DNA of 54,802 bases. Source: Bacteroidetes bacterium ADurb.Bin008. Its GTDB lineage: Bacteria; Bacteroidota; Bacteroidia; Bacteroidales; Tenuifilaceae. Of the stretch, positions 36,380 to 46,261 are shown in pieces. The DNA lies in assembly GCA_002071445.1 (NCBI GenBank), contig MWFE01000059.1, forward strand, positions 1-54,802, in the 5' to 3' direction. A model generated the notes under the pieces. It did no database searches, was not told the DNA's origin, and saw only the letters and a list, made by a program, of their open reading frames with translations. The position numbers and the translations under genes were made by a program. Every line of letters begins with the position of its first letter. Position 1 is the first letter of the stretch.

Positions 36380-37693
36380 TTAAAAGATATACCCCATTTC
36401 GCGTGCCTGCCGTGTTAACTCTTCCCTGAAATCGGGGTGGGCAATGGATATCAGCGCTTCAGTTCGTTCGCGAACTGTGAGCCCGGTCAGGCGCACGCTC
36501 CCATGCTCAGTAACCACGTAGTCGGTGTTGCTGCGGTGCAGAGTAACTCCTGTTCCGGCCGGTAGCACAGGCACAATGGTGGAAATGGTCCCCCGTTTTG
36601 CCGTAGAACGGCAAGCAATAATGGACTTCCCCTTTCCGTCGAAACCTTCGGTTGCGCCCACTGCCGTGTCGCTTTGCCCTCCTGTGCCCGAATACTGCTC
36701 AATGCCAATACTCTCACTGGCCACCTGCCCCGTGAAATCAATCATGATACAGGTGTTGATCGACACCATCTTTGAATTCTTCCGCATCATGCAGGGGTCG
36801 TTTACATAGCTGCCCCTTAGGAATTCAACGGCGGGGTTGTTGTCGAGCCACTTGTAGAGCTTTTCGCTACCCATGGCAAATGTGCATACAAACTTCCCCT
36901 TATGCACGCTTTTGGCCTTATTGGTGATTACACCCATTTCATACAGTTCCATCATGCTGTCCACCAGCATTTCCGTGTGAACGCCCAGATCCTTTTTGTC
37001 CTTCAACATCAGTGCTGCAGCATTGGGTATCTCTCCAATGCCAAGCTGGATGGTGGCCCCGTCGTCAACCAGGTTGGCAATGTGTTTGCCAATGGCCATG
37101 GCCACTTCATCGGGTTGGGGCTCGGGAAGGGTAGGGGGCATCTGGGAATACTCCACAAAATAATCCACATCCGCAACATGAACCTGCGTGTCGCCATAAG
37201 TGCGGGGAAGCATCTCGTTCACTTCAAGCACCACGATTTCAGCTGCTTCGATGATATCCTTCTCATAGGTTATGCCGAGAGAAAGTGAAACAAACCCCTT
37301 ATCGTCCGGCGGAGTGCAGGTCCCCACGAAAAGATGAGGGCGACGCACCTTCATCCGATCCGATGCAGCACGATGCAGCATGTTTGGAACGTAGGTTACG
37401 GTACCCGTTTTCTCTTTCAGCGCCTGACGCGATCCGGGTGCATGGAACCAGCTGCAAAGTTCAAAATGGCCCTTCATCTCGTGTTTCATGTAGAAATCGT
37501 ACGGCTTCATGGTGAGCACCGAAAAGACTTTGACGTCTTTAACCCTATTCTTGGCCAGGTGGAAAACCGACATGCAGCCCTGAGGCTCCGAAGCGCATTG
37601 TGCAACAATGACGTCGGTGTTGCTTTGGAGTAGATCGGGCATCTTTTCCAGCGGGATCAACTTGCTTTTGTAAATTTCATCGAACTTTTTCAT
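36380..37693 (-). CDS. Acetyl-CoA hydrolase/CoA-transferase family enzyme
   Basis: A 437-aa class I CoA-transferase of the 4-hydroxybutyrate/butyryl-CoA:acetate type. It contains IQLGIGEIPNAA, the likely catalytic Glu241 in LGVHTEML, and the CoA-binding segment ASESIGIEQYSGTGGQSD. It probably moves CoA between acetyl-CoA and a carboxylic acid brought in by the adjacent symporter. It starts 16 bases after the symporter stop and is followed after 17 bases by the KAS III-like pair, so these four genes form one operon. The acid cannot be named from sequence. Confidence 0.9.
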   Translation of the reverse strand: MKKFDEIYKSKLIPLEKMPDLLQSNTDVIVAQCASEPQGCMSVFHLAKNRVKDVKVFSVLTMKPYDFYMKHEMKGHFELCSWFHAPGSRQALKEKTGTVTYVPNMLHRAASDRMKVRRPHLFVGTCTPPDDKGFVSLSLGITYEKDIIEAAEIVVLEVNEMLPRTYGDTQVHVADVDYFVEYSQMPPTLPEPQPDEVAMAIGKHIANLVDDGATIQLGIGEIPNAAALMLKDKKDLGVHTEMLVDSMMELYEMGVITNKAKSVHKGKFVCTFAMGSEKLYKWLDNNPAVEFLRGSYVNDPCMMRKNSKMVSINTCIMIDFTGQVASESIGIEQYSGTGGQSDTAVGATEGFDGKGKSIIACRSTAKRGTISTIVPVLPAGTGVTLHRSNTDYVVTEHGSVRLTGLTVRERTEALISIAHPDFREELTRQAREMGYIF

Positions 37694-37709
37694 AATGTCT
37701 TTTCAACGT

Positions 37710-39260
37710 TTATGCTGACTGAGTATTAGCTTTTTTTGTAGTCCAATGCACGGTAATGGCAACTACAAGCGATGCAATAATGGCCATGGCAGCGGCAATG
37801 GCCGGATTCTGCACGGTGTCGCTAAGGTAGATATTGGCATAGCCAAAGTTAGCCAAACCGGATTTTAGTAACGCGGGAAATCCGTAGTAGATGGTGAAGT
37901 AAACCACCAGCGCCGTTATGGAACCGGATAACGGGGCGATGAGCTTCACATTCTTAACGAAAATCCCAAACACGATGGGAACGAAGAGAATGGAAAAATA
38001 GGAGTAAACGCCATTCTGCGCAAAGATGGCCACGCTAAGTTTCGGGTTTAGGATTTGATCGCGGGTGAGAAAGAACGAGATAATTCCCAATACAACTATT
38101 ACCAGCCGGTTGATATTCACATATTTCTCTTCGCGGATTTTTTTACCGAAAAGGGGCTGAATAATATCGCTGGTGATGGTGGTGCTAAGCGATTGGATAA
38201 GCCCTTCGATGGTGGAAAAGCCTGCGCTGATCAGCCCCATGATAACCAGCAATCCTACAAGCAGCGATCCGATGCCCCCCGAAAAGACCTCGATAACGTA
38301 GGCCGGAATCACCCCATCGACATTGAGCGATACTCCATTCTGCTGCAGGTCGGGGAATTTGATTCGGGCAAACAGGCCAACCAGAACCACCGAGTAGAAT
38401 AGGATTTGTACAATAACAGCAACCGTAAGAAACTTATTCACATCGCTCTCCTTTTTCAGCAGAAGCGATTTGGTGATGATGTGCGGCTGAACCACTACGG
38501 CTGCACCAACCACTATTTGAACGAAAATAATCTCGAACAGATCGCGGAATAGTGGGCTTTGCGGGTTGGTGGATTTAACCAAAACGGGATCAATCACCCT
38601 AAGCTTTTCGAAAAACCCGATAAGCCCTCCCCGAAAAAACTGGATGCCTGATCCGATGAGGATAATGGCCACCAGAATCATCACAATGGCCTGGATGGTG
38701 TTGGTGTAAACCATGGAGTTGGCCCCGCCAAACATCATGTAGCCAAATATAAAAGCGATTATCAGCCCCAGAACCCATATCTGATTGGCATTGAGTGCCT
38801 GTGCAACTACCTTTACCAAGGCCACCAGAATAAGCACAATAAAGGTGATGAGCAGAAAGGTGAGAAAGGCAATAAAAAGGGCGTAGCCTTTACTCTCGTA
38901 CCGCTTACCAATCCAGCTCGATAGCGAAACTGCATTCATGGCTTGCCCGTGTTTCCTGAAACTTTTGGTCAGTATTACCAGGGAGGTCATGGAGGCAAGC
39001 GGAAAGACAACCCCGAAAGAGAGGTAGGCGCTTAGCCCGTAGTTTGCTATCAACCCCGGGTTGATAACAAAGGTGGCAGCGCTGGTCATGGCCGAAGCCA
39101 ATGACAGGGCCACAAAAACCGGTGAAAAAATGATGCTGCCCAGTGCGTAATCCTTAATGTTTTTGGTGCCACGCGAGCCTTTCACTACAAAGTAGAGAAT
39201 CAGCATTCCGTAAATGGCAAAAAGGATGGATGCGCCTATTACCTGTGATGAAGTTGCCAT
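37710..39260 (-). CDS. Sodium:solute symporter (SSS family)
   Basis: A 516-aa membrane protein with about 13 hydrophobic segments and the SSS fold: IKDYALGSIIFSPVFVALSLASAMTSAATF near the N-terminus, the core GLISAGFSTIEGLIQSLSTT with small and hydroxyl residues at the expected sodium site, and an ATP-independent transporter layout. The family moves sugars, amino acids or monocarboxylates with Na+. The CoA-transferase just downstream favours a carboxylate. It is the first gene of the operon; two palindromes lie 59-106 bases upstream. Confidence 0.92.
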   Translation of the reverse strand: MATSSQVIGASILFAIYGMLILYFVVKGSRGTKNIKDYALGSIIFSPVFVALSLASAMTSAATFVINPGLIANYGLSAYLSFGVVFPLASMTSLVILTKSFRKHGQAMNAVSLSSWIGKRYESKGYALFIAFLTFLLITFIVLILVALVKVVAQALNANQIWVLGLIIAFIFGYMMFGGANSMVYTNTIQAIVMILVAIILIGSGIQFFRGGLIGFFEKLRVIDPVLVKSTNPQSPLFRDLFEIIFVQIVVGAAVVVQPHIITKSLLLKKESDVNKFLTVAVIVQILFYSVVLVGLFARIKFPDLQQNGVSLNVDGVIPAYVIEVFSGGIGSLLVGLLVIMGLISAGFSTIEGLIQSLSTTITSDIIQPLFGKKIREEKYVNINRLVIVVLGIISFFLTRDQILNPKLSVAIFAQNGVYSYFSILFVPIVFGIFVKNVKLIAPLSGSITALVVYFTIYYGFPALLKSGLANFGYANIYLSDTVQNPAIAAAMAIIASLVVAITVHWTTKKANTQSA

Positions 39261-39318
39261 AAAATATTGTCTTTTAAATAATTAATATCTTTCTCCCGCC
39301 TGGTATTGCCCTTTTTCC

Positions 39319-39335
39319 CCTTTGAAATTCAAAGG
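39319..39335. promoter_or_regulatory. Palindromic operator candidate upstream of the symporter operon
   Basis: CCTTTGAA and TTCAAAGG are perfect inverted 8-mers around one A. The site lies 59-75 bases before the symporter start, a usual place for an operator. A second palindrome (39352-39366) lies 17 bases farther out. The binding protein is unknown; the divergent TetR-family gene is one option. Confidence 0.45.
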
Positions 39336-39751
39336 CACTGACTTCAATAGCCCTTCCATTGGAAGGTTGGTAAAAAAGCACAGCCTATGGCGGGACGCAA
39401 ACACAACGGGCTGATTGCCTTTTTGTTCATAGCCAAAATATAATACCTCCAAATTAGGGGAGATAAAACATAAAAGGAGTTAAAATTTAAAATAATAATA
39501 TCTTGACCGGATGCCGGTATTTTTATTATAATTCTGCTTATATTCTGATATTAAGTGCTATATAAGTTTTCAATTGAGGGTTGACTTATGCTTGTTCTAT
39601 ACTAATCAATTGCCAACCGCCCTCCTGTATAACAAAAATAGTTTTAGTTGTCTTCATGTTGTTTGTTGCCTGTAAATCAATAAATTTTGAGCATGATATG
39701 AAAAATCAAAAAATAATTTACACAAATTATACTAATATTAAATAAAAAGTG

Positions 39752-39759
39752 TAACTTTG
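39752..39759 (+). promoter_or_regulatory. -7 promoter element of the TetR gene
   Basis: TAACTTTG fits TAnnTTTG and lies 33 bases before the ATG at 39793. No clear -33 TTG is present at the right distance. Confidence 0.55.
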
Positions 39760-39792
39760 CATCGAATTTAACATTGTTACCGATATCAAACC

Positions 39793-40383
39793 ATGAGCAT
39801 AGAGAATCGTAAGGAATCATACATCGCTAGGGCCATTGCCGTTTTTAAGCAGGATGGCTTGCGGCTATCGCTGGAGGAGGTGGCCGCCAAAATGAATATC
39901 ACCAAGAAAACGCTATACAACCACTTCGCATCAAAAGACGAGCTGATGAAGGAGTGCATTCGCTCCATTTCAGCCGACATGCAGGAAGCCATAGCCAAAC
40001 TGGATATGAAGGGGAAATCGGCTATCGAAAACCTACGCAGTTGCTTCTCCGAGCTGAATATCCTCTTCGAAACCCTCAGTCCGGTTTTCTTCCACGATAT
40101 CATGAGAATGAACCCCGGCGAAGCCACAGCGGAGCACCTCATCGGCTCGGGATTGTTTCAGGTTAAGATGGGAGCAAATCTGCGACAGGGAATGGGGGAG
40201 GGTATCTACAGACAGGATATCGACGTGGAGTATGCCAGTCAGTATCTCGCCTATTCTGTTTTTGGCTTCTATATCAATAGCATCATCAAGCACAATGTCT
40301 TTTTGTCCAAATCATACTTCGAAGATGCCGTAGAGTATCATCTACGCGCCCTTGTATCAGATAAAGGACGACAGCTGCTGTAG
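39793..40383 (+). CDS. TetR/AcrR family transcriptional regulator
   Basis: A 196-aa regulator with the N-terminal TetR helix-turn-helix (LSLEEVAAKMNITKKTLYNHFASKDELMKEC, residues 19-49) and a helical ligand-binding domain. It stands 240 bases upstream of, and on the same strand as, a TolC-MFP-RND operon, the standard arrangement for a repressor relieved by pump substrates. It also diverges from the symporter operon, so regulation of that operon is possible. No operator could be assigned firmly. Confidence 0.9.
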   Translation: MSIENRKESYIARAIAVFKQDGLRLSLEEVAAKMNITKKTLYNHFASKDELMKECIRSISADMQEAIAKLDMKGKSAIENLRSCFSELNILFETLSPVFFHDIMRMNPGEATAEHLIGSGLFQVKMGANLRQGMGEGIYRQDIDVEYASQYLAYSVFGFYINSIIKHNVFLSKSYFEDAVEYHLRALVSDKGRQLL

Positions 40384-40489
40384 GGAACGCGAAAAAAGTC
40401 TGGGTGTGTTTGCAAGCGAATTAAAATCATGCACATACTGTCACAAAAAAAAAGTCTGAATCATCGCAAATCAAGAAAAAAAAATAAAG

Positions 40490-40549
40490 ATATGAAACAC
40501 CCATGTAATGTAGATTGCGCAAACACCGATGAACAAACCATGGGTGTTC
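40490..40549. repeat. Dispersed repeat copy upstream of the efflux operon
   Basis: Starts TATGAAACACCCATG and continues to GCGCAAACACCGATGAA (about 40491-40532), closely matching 54728-54770. Here it also forms a 10-bp inverted repeat, AACACCCATG (40496-40505) with CATGGGTGTT (40539-40548). Confidence 0.65.
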
Positions 40550-40623
40550 CATCCGAGCGTTAAAGAGTGTTAAGGTCAAGATCGTAACTTACTACATATT
40601 AATAACATTAGAATTTTGTACGG

Positions 40624-42018
40624 ATGAAAAGGTATTGCTTTATTACGATAAACTTGGCATGCGCTCTCCTTCTCAACACCCTTGGGCTATCCGCCCAATC
40701 GGTCTACACGCTTCAGCAGTGCCTGGAGTATGCTGTGGAGAACAACCGCAACCTGAAAAAATCGCAATACGACAGGGAGAAGGCGGCGTATGCACGCCAA
40801 GAGGTTCTGGGGACACTGCTTCCGCAGATAAACGGCACGGCCAATCTGAACGACAACCTGAAAAAGGCCAAGTTCATAATGCCAAACTTTATGAACAGCA
40901 TGCTGCCCCCACCGGCACAGGACCCCAATGCCCCCAAGTACATGACCATTGAGATGGGCACAAACTTCAATGCCAATGTTGGGGTATCGCTGTCGCAACA
41001 ATTGCTCAATTTTAGCCTTTTCAACATGCTGGACATTGCCAAAACAGCCGAAAAGATGGCTGAGCTGAGCATAGAATCCGGCGAAGAGGATGTGATATAC
41101 CAAACGGCCAACCTCTTCTATGCCATTCAGTCAACCGAGTATGCAGTCGACGGGATTGAAAAGAGCATTGAACTGGTTAGAAAGATGCTGGCCACCATGG
41201 AGGTGAACTACGCCAACGGCTTGGTTAAGAAGATTGACGTGGACAGGCTGAGGGTAAACCTTGTAAACCTCACAACCCAAAAGAATGTCGTTCGCAATGC
41301 CGCCGATATTCAAAAAAATCTGCTGAAGCTGCAAATGGGGTTCGATATGGAAAGCCCCATTGCCATTGAGCCAATCCGAACGGAGCAACTGGTGGACAGC
41401 ACTACCCATGATGACCTGATGCCCTTTGCCCCGGAGAACCTTACCCCCTATCGCCTCCTCATGGAAAGGATGAACATGGTGAAGCTGCAAAAGAAGTCGG
41501 CAGTATTCGAAAACATGCCCACCCTGTCGCTCATGTTCAATTACCAGTACAGCGGTATGAGCGATGAGTTTTTCAGGGGCGAAACCAACTACTGGTACCC
41601 CACCTCGCTGGTGGGCTTAAACTTAAGAGTTCCCATATTCAGCGGGTTCTCGCGGCGTGCCAAGATAAATCAGAACAGCATCGAGATTAGCAAGGCTCAG
41701 GAGGATGCCCAAATACTGGGGCAATCGCTAAATATGGCCTACCTCAACGCCCGCATGAAACTTACAGATGCCCTGGGCACTATTGAGCTGCAAGCCGACA
41801 ATCAGGAGTTGGCCAGGGAGGTGTTCAACGTGGCCGAGAAGAACTATGAGCTGGGGCTGTCGTCCATGGCCGATATTCTCAACGCCAGCCAATCGCTGGT
41901 ACAAGCACAGCTGAGCTATGCCAACGCCCTGAACGACTACATGAAGGCCTGCGTGGAGCTAAAGAAAACCACGGGCAGTATCAGAAGTTTACTAAATGAT
42001 AATCAACAAGTAAAATAG
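40624..42018 (+). CDS. TolC-like outer-membrane efflux protein
   Basis: 464 aa with signal peptide (cleavage near LGLSAQS). The mature start VYTLQQCLEYAVENNRNLKKSQYD is the usual OEP opening, and the two coiled helical halves show the repeated pattern ending LADILNASQSLVQAQLSYANALNDY. It would form the trimeric exit duct spanning the outer membrane and periplasm. It is the first structural gene of the pump operon, 7 bases before the membrane-fusion protein. Confidence 0.93.
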   Translation: MKRYCFITINLACALLLNTLGLSAQSVYTLQQCLEYAVENNRNLKKSQYDREKAAYARQEVLGTLLPQINGTANLNDNLKKAKFIMPNFMNSMLPPPAQDPNAPKYMTIEMGTNFNANVGVSLSQQLLNFSLFNMLDIAKTAEKMAELSIESGEEDVIYQTANLFYAIQSTEYAVDGIEKSIELVRKMLATMEVNYANGLVKKIDVDRLRVNLVNLTTQKNVVRNAADIQKNLLKLQMGFDMESPIAIEPIRTEQLVDSTTHDDLMPFAPENLTPYRLLMERMNMVKLQKKSAVFENMPTLSLMFNYQYSGMSDEFFRGETNYWYPTSLVGLNLRVPIFSGFSRRAKINQNSIEISKAQEDAQILGQSLNMAYLNARMKLTDALGTIELQADNQELAREVFNVAEKNYELGLSSMADILNASQSLVQAQLSYANALNDYMKACVELKKTTGSIRSLLNDNQQVK

Positions 42019-42025
42019 CGAGAGT

Positions 42026-43078
42026 ATGAAAAAATTGTTTTACATCCTTTCGGTTTGTGCGGTAGTTGCCGCAATAGTCATTGTTCTGGTAATGAACAAG
42101 CGGAGAACCCAGGAGAGGGCACAGATGGTGGCCCACGACAAATCGGCTGTGGCCGTGAAGGTTATGGAGGCCGAGGAGAGCACTTACTCCTCCCAATTTT
42201 CTTCCAGCGGAGTGCTCCAGGCAAGGCGCGAGTTGGCCTTCGTATCGGACATAGCTGGTCGCATTGTGGATATCTACGTGGACGAGGGAAGCCATACTCA
42301 CAAGGGACAAGTGCTAATCCAGTTGGACAACGAGATGCTGCTTGCCGATGTGACCTCGAGCCAGGCCGCCTACGAAGGCCTGAAAAAGGACTACGAGCGA
42401 TACAAGAGCTCCAACGAGCTGGGAGGGATTACCGTTCAGCAGCTGGACAACATCCGTACCCAGATGGTGGCGGCCGAAAGCCGCTACACCACCAGCAAAC
42501 GCCGTCTGGCCGATGCCTCCATAAAGGCTCCCATTGCAGGTACCATCAACAAGAGGTATGTGGAGGTGGGCAGCTACCTCAACCCGGGAGCACGACTCTT
42601 CGATATCATCGACGATTCGCATCTCAAAGCCCTTTGCTACGTCACCGAAAAGCAGGTGTTGGATATCCGCAAGGGGTTGGCAGTGGAGCTGACCAGCGAA
42701 ACCTTCCCCGGAGAGGTTTTTCATGGAAAAATCACCTTTGTTGGCGACAAAGCCGACAGGTCGCTGAACTTCCCTGTGGAGGTTACCCTGGATCACAACG
42801 AAAAAGGACTGAAATCGGGGATGTACGTATCCGTAAACTTCAATTCCGAGGCCCAAAAACGGGGCATCCTCGTCAACCGTAATGCCATCAGCGGGAGCGT
42901 GCTGGCTGCCAATGTGTTTATTGTTGAGAATGGCGTTGCCAGAAAACGCAGCGTGATTGCGGGTAGCATGGTGGGCGAGCAAATCGAGATTTTGCAAGGG
43001 CTGCACCGTGGCGATAGCGTGGTGGTGGGCGGGTTGATAAACATATCCGACGGAACGGCGGTACGATGCATTCATTAA
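42026..43078 (+). CDS. RND efflux periplasmic adaptor (membrane-fusion protein)
   Basis: A 350-aa adaptor with one N-terminal membrane anchor (MKKLFYILSVCAVVAAIVIVL). The lipoyl halves are FVSDIAGRIVDIYVDEGSHTHKGQVLIQLDNEML and ASIKAPIAGTINKRYVEVGSYLNPGARLFDI, flanking an alpha-hairpin; beta-barrel and membrane-proximal domains follow (FPGEVFHGKITFVGDKAD; GLHRGDSVVVGGL). It bridges the RND pump and the TolC-like duct. The fusion is made of standard parts at standard length. Confidence 0.93.
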   Translation: MKKLFYILSVCAVVAAIVIVLVMNKRRTQERAQMVAHDKSAVAVKVMEAEESTYSSQFSSSGVLQARRELAFVSDIAGRIVDIYVDEGSHTHKGQVLIQLDNEMLLADVTSSQAAYEGLKKDYERYKSSNELGGITVQQLDNIRTQMVAAESRYTTSKRRLADASIKAPIAGTINKRYVEVGSYLNPGARLFDIIDDSHLKALCYVTEKQVLDIRKGLAVELTSETFPGEVFHGKITFVGDKADRSLNFPVEVTLDHNEKGLKSGMYVSVNFNSEAQKRGILVNRNAISGSVLAANVFIVENGVARKRSVIAGSMVGEQIEILQGLHRGDSVVVGGLINISDGTAVRCIH

Positions 43079-43136
43079 CGGGAAATGCCCCTGCCGACGA
43101 ACAAAAGTGTGTGAATTTTTAAGAAAAGTCAACCTT

Positions 43137-46100
43137 ATGAAAATAACAGAAATATCCATCAAGCGCCCCATATACGTGACAGTGGTGTTCATGCTGCTCG
43201 CCATCCTGGGATACCTAAGCTATGTAAACCTGAGCGCCGAGCTGATGCCCAAGTTCACGCCTCCCGTGCTCAACGTGCAGATTATCTACCCCGGGGCATC
43301 GCCCAGCGAGGTTGAAAATTCGCTTACCCGCAAGGCCGAGGATGCCCTGTCGGGCATGGAGGGTATCGACCAAATGCAGTCGCTGTCGTTTGAGGGGATG
43401 TCCATGCTCATCGTCTCGTTCCGCTACGGAACCGATATCGACAAGGCGGTTACCGATGCGCAGAACCTGCTCAATGCCAAGCGTGCCGAGTTGCCACGAG
43501 AAATCCTTTCTCCCACCATCACCAAAATATCCATTGACGAAAAGCCCATCCTGATTCTCTCGGCAACATCGCACATGGAGCCAACCGATTTTTACGACCT
43601 CATAGACAAGCGGGTACTGCCCGAATTTTCGCGGGTGACGGGCGTGGCCAAAATATCGCTGGTGGGCGGTATGCAGCGCGAGATACAAATCAACTTAAAG
43701 CAGGATAGGCTGAAAACATTTGGCCTCACACCACTGATGGTGCAGGGTGCTATCCGTGCTGCCAACCTCGACTTCCCCACCGGTTACCTGCACAGCGACC
43801 TGTCGCAAACCGCCATACGCCTCTCAGGAAAGTTGACAAGCATTGAGGAACTTCGCAATCTGGTGATTGCCACCACCCCAACGGGTGCACAAATACGGCT
43901 GGACGACGTGGCCGACGTGGTGGACGCCGTGAAGGACCCCGTGAAGCTGGGAAGGGTGAACGGGCAGGATGCCATCCTTATCAACCTGCAAAAGCAAACC
44001 GATGCCAACGCCATATGGGTCAGCGACCAGGTGCAGGAAACCATTGACCAGCTACAGCTGGCATACGCCACGGAGGGCCTGAGGATTGACATGGTACAGA
44101 ACACAACAACTTTTACGCACCAATCCATAAGGTCAGTATTCACCGACCTGATGCTTGCCATCCTGTTGGTAACACTGGTTATTCTGCTCTTCCTGCACAA
44201 CCTCCGCAATGCCCTTATCGTGATGGTGGTGGTTCCCATATCGCTAGTCTCCACCTTTATCGGCATGTGGCTCTTCAACTTCACCCTCAACCTGATGTCG
44301 CTTCTAGCGCTATCGCTGGTCATCGGCGTGCTGGTTGACGATGCCATTGTGGTCATCGAAAACGTGTACCGCCACATGGAGATGGGGAAAAATCGCGTGA
44401 AGGCCTCCTTCGATGCCATGCGCGAGATAGGGTTTACGGTGATCTCCGTCACGGTGGCCATCGTCATGGTGTTCCTACCGGTGATCTTCACCAACACGCT
44501 GGTTTCCGATATCCTGCGTCAGTTTTGTGCCGTAATCGTCATCTCCATCCTCTTCAGCCTGCTGGCTGCACTCACCCTGGTTCCGCTCCTCACTTCACGT
44601 TTTGGCAACATCAGGGGGATAAAGGACACCAATATATTCGGAAAATTTTTAAAAGGCTTTGAGAATGCCATTGCCCGGTTTAGCCATTGGGTTTCGGATA
44701 TCCTCCGGTGGGGGTTGGGTCACAAACGCTGGGTTGGACTTGTGGTGCTGGCCATCACGATGGCAGTGATGTCGCTCTTCCCCCTTGGGTTCATCAACTT
44801 TGAGTTTCAACCCTACATCGACCGGGGTGAGTTTATCGTGCAGCTGGAGATGCCCAAGGGCATTTCCATGGAGGAATCCAACGCCCTGGTGCAGCGCGCC
44901 GAGGGTTGGTTTATGAGTCGGCCCGAGGTGGAAAACGTGGTTACCATGGTGGGGCTCACCAGCGATAACCTGCAGAGTACCAGGGGCACACCCTACCTGG
45001 CCGAGCTGAACGTGAAGCTGAGGAAACAGGCCGAGGGCACCGAGACCTACATCACGCGTATACGCAAGCCCCTGTCCGATTTCCTGGTGGATGCCAAGGT
45101 GAACATCTTCAGCGTGAGCCTTACGGGTACCGCCGCCAAGGCGGCAGTGGAGTATATTATCACGGCCTCCAACCCCGATTCGCTCATGCTGTTTGCCGGG
45201 CAGGCGTTGGAGGTGATGAGCTCCATACCGGGAGTGATGCAGCAGGAGCTATCGGTGGAGAGTGCAACCCCCGAAATCACGGTGAGGGTAAATCGCGAGA
45301 AGATGTCGGCACTGGGGCTTACGCTGGATAACGTGGGAGCGGTAATGCAACTCTACTTTCAAGGCAACGACCTGCTGAAGTACACTGAGGGCAACTACGA
45401 GTACGACATAAACATCCGTGCCGACAAGATTTACCGCCAGCAGGCTGAGAATGTCCCCAACCTGATGTTTATCAACAACCGGGGCGAGAGCGTGAGGCTG
45501 TCGCAGTTTGCCCATATTTCGCCGGGTACCGGGCCAAACCGCCTGGAGCGATACAACCGCAACAGCTCAGTTACCATTCGCTCCCAAGCCTATGGGGTGC
45601 CGCCCGGAGCCATTGCCAAGCAGTTCATGGCCGGGGTGGAGAAACTTCACAAGCCTGCAGGCCTGCGCATTGAGGCCACAGGTGATATGAAGAAAATGAG
45701 CGACTCCATGGATGTGCTCACCACCGCCCTGCTGCTCTCGCTGCTGCTCATCTATTTCTCCATGGTAATCCTCTACAACAGCTGGATAGACCCGTTTGTC
45801 ATCATGTTCTCCATTCCCTTTTCCATTGTGGGCGCCATTCTGGCGCTGGCGCTCACCAACACGGCCATGAGTATCTACGCCATGCTGGGGCTGGTGATGC
45901 TGGTGGGGCTGGTGGCAAAAAATGCCATCCTGCTGGTTGACTTTGCCAACGATGCACGCCGCCAGGGCAAGGGCATTGACGAAGCGCTGGTTCAGGCCGT
46001 AAGGATAAGGACCCGACCCATACTCATGACCGCCCTCTCAACTATTATTGGGATGCTGCCGGTGGCCTTGTCGCGGGGCTCGGGTGCCGAGCTGCGCAAC

Positions 46101-46250
46101 GGCATGGCCTGGGTGATTATCGGGGGTATGACCATCTCCACCCTACTCACGCTGGTGGTGGTGCCCGTGGTGTATAAGATAATGCACCCCCAGCGGAACA
46201 CCCAAAGGGAGAGGGTGGATATTGAGAAGCTGATGTATGCCGGGGAGTGA
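43137..46250 (+). CDS. RND efflux transporter (AcrB/MexB-like, HAE family)
   Basis: 1037 aa from the ATG at 43137, chosen because MKITEISIKRPIYVTVVFM is the normal first membrane helix of the family (an upstream ATG adds ten residues). The two TM bundles and two periplasmic loops are complete. The proton-relay Asp401-Asp402 pair lies in GVLVDDAIVVIENVYRH, and the second half ends with GMLPVALSRGSGAELRNGMAWVIIGG. It extrudes amphiphilic compounds using the proton gradient. The substrate is unknown. It closes the TetR-TolC-MFP-RND set. Confidence 0.95.
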   Translation: MKITEISIKRPIYVTVVFMLLAILGYLSYVNLSAELMPKFTPPVLNVQIIYPGASPSEVENSLTRKAEDALSGMEGIDQMQSLSFEGMSMLIVSFRYGTDIDKAVTDAQNLLNAKRAELPREILSPTITKISIDEKPILILSATSHMEPTDFYDLIDKRVLPEFSRVTGVAKISLVGGMQREIQINLKQDRLKTFGLTPLMVQGAIRAANLDFPTGYLHSDLSQTAIRLSGKLTSIEELRNLVIATTPTGAQIRLDDVADVVDAVKDPVKLGRVNGQDAILINLQKQTDANAIWVSDQVQETIDQLQLAYATEGLRIDMVQNTTTFTHQSIRSVFTDLMLAILLVTLVILLFLHNLRNALIVMVVVPISLVSTFIGMWLFNFTLNLMSLLALSLVIGVLVDDAIVVIENVYRHMEMGKNRVKASFDAMREIGFTVISVTVAIVMVFLPVIFTNTLVSDILRQFCAVIVISILFSLLAALTLVPLLTSRFGNIRGIKDTNIFGKFLKGFENAIARFSHWVSDILRWGLGHKRWVGLVVLAITMAVMSLFPLGFINFEFQPYIDRGEFIVQLEMPKGISMEESNALVQRAEGWFMSRPEVENVVTMVGLTSDNLQSTRGTPYLAELNVKLRKQAEGTETYITRIRKPLSDFLVDAKVNIFSVSLTGTAAKAAVEYIITASNPDSLMLFAGQALEVMSSIPGVMQQELSVESATPEITVRVNREKMSALGLTLDNVGAVMQLYFQGNDLLKYTEGNYEYDINIRADKIYRQQAENVPNLMFINNRGESVRLSQFAHISPGTGPNRLERYNRNSSVTIRSQAYGVPPGAIAKQFMAGVEKLHKPAGLRIEATGDMKKMSDSMDVLTTALLLSLLLIYFSMVILYNSWIDPFVIMFSIPFSIVGAILALALTNTAMSIYAMLGLVMLVGLVAKNAILLVDFANDARRQGKGIDEALVQAVRIRTRPILMTALSTIIGMLPVALSRGSGAELRNGMAWVIIGGMTISTLLTLVVVPVVYKIMHPQRNTQRERVDIEKLMYAGE

Positions 46251-46261
46251 ACCGCCCCACC

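Larger units (their letters stand above)
39261..39792. other. Divergent intergenic region between symporter and TetR genes
   Basis: A 532-bp AT-rich region with no credible gene. It holds two palindromes near the symporter, CCTTTGAA-A-TTCAAAGG (39319-39335) and CCTTCC-ATT-GGAAGG (39352-39366), and a -7-like box (39752-39759) for the TetR gene. Nothing else was recognised between them. Confidence 0.6.

Noticed and set aside
42055..42882. 275-codon + strand frame inside the efflux adaptor gene
   Set aside because: It is a shifted frame of GC-rich coding sequence; the adaptor's domains are complete in the other frame.
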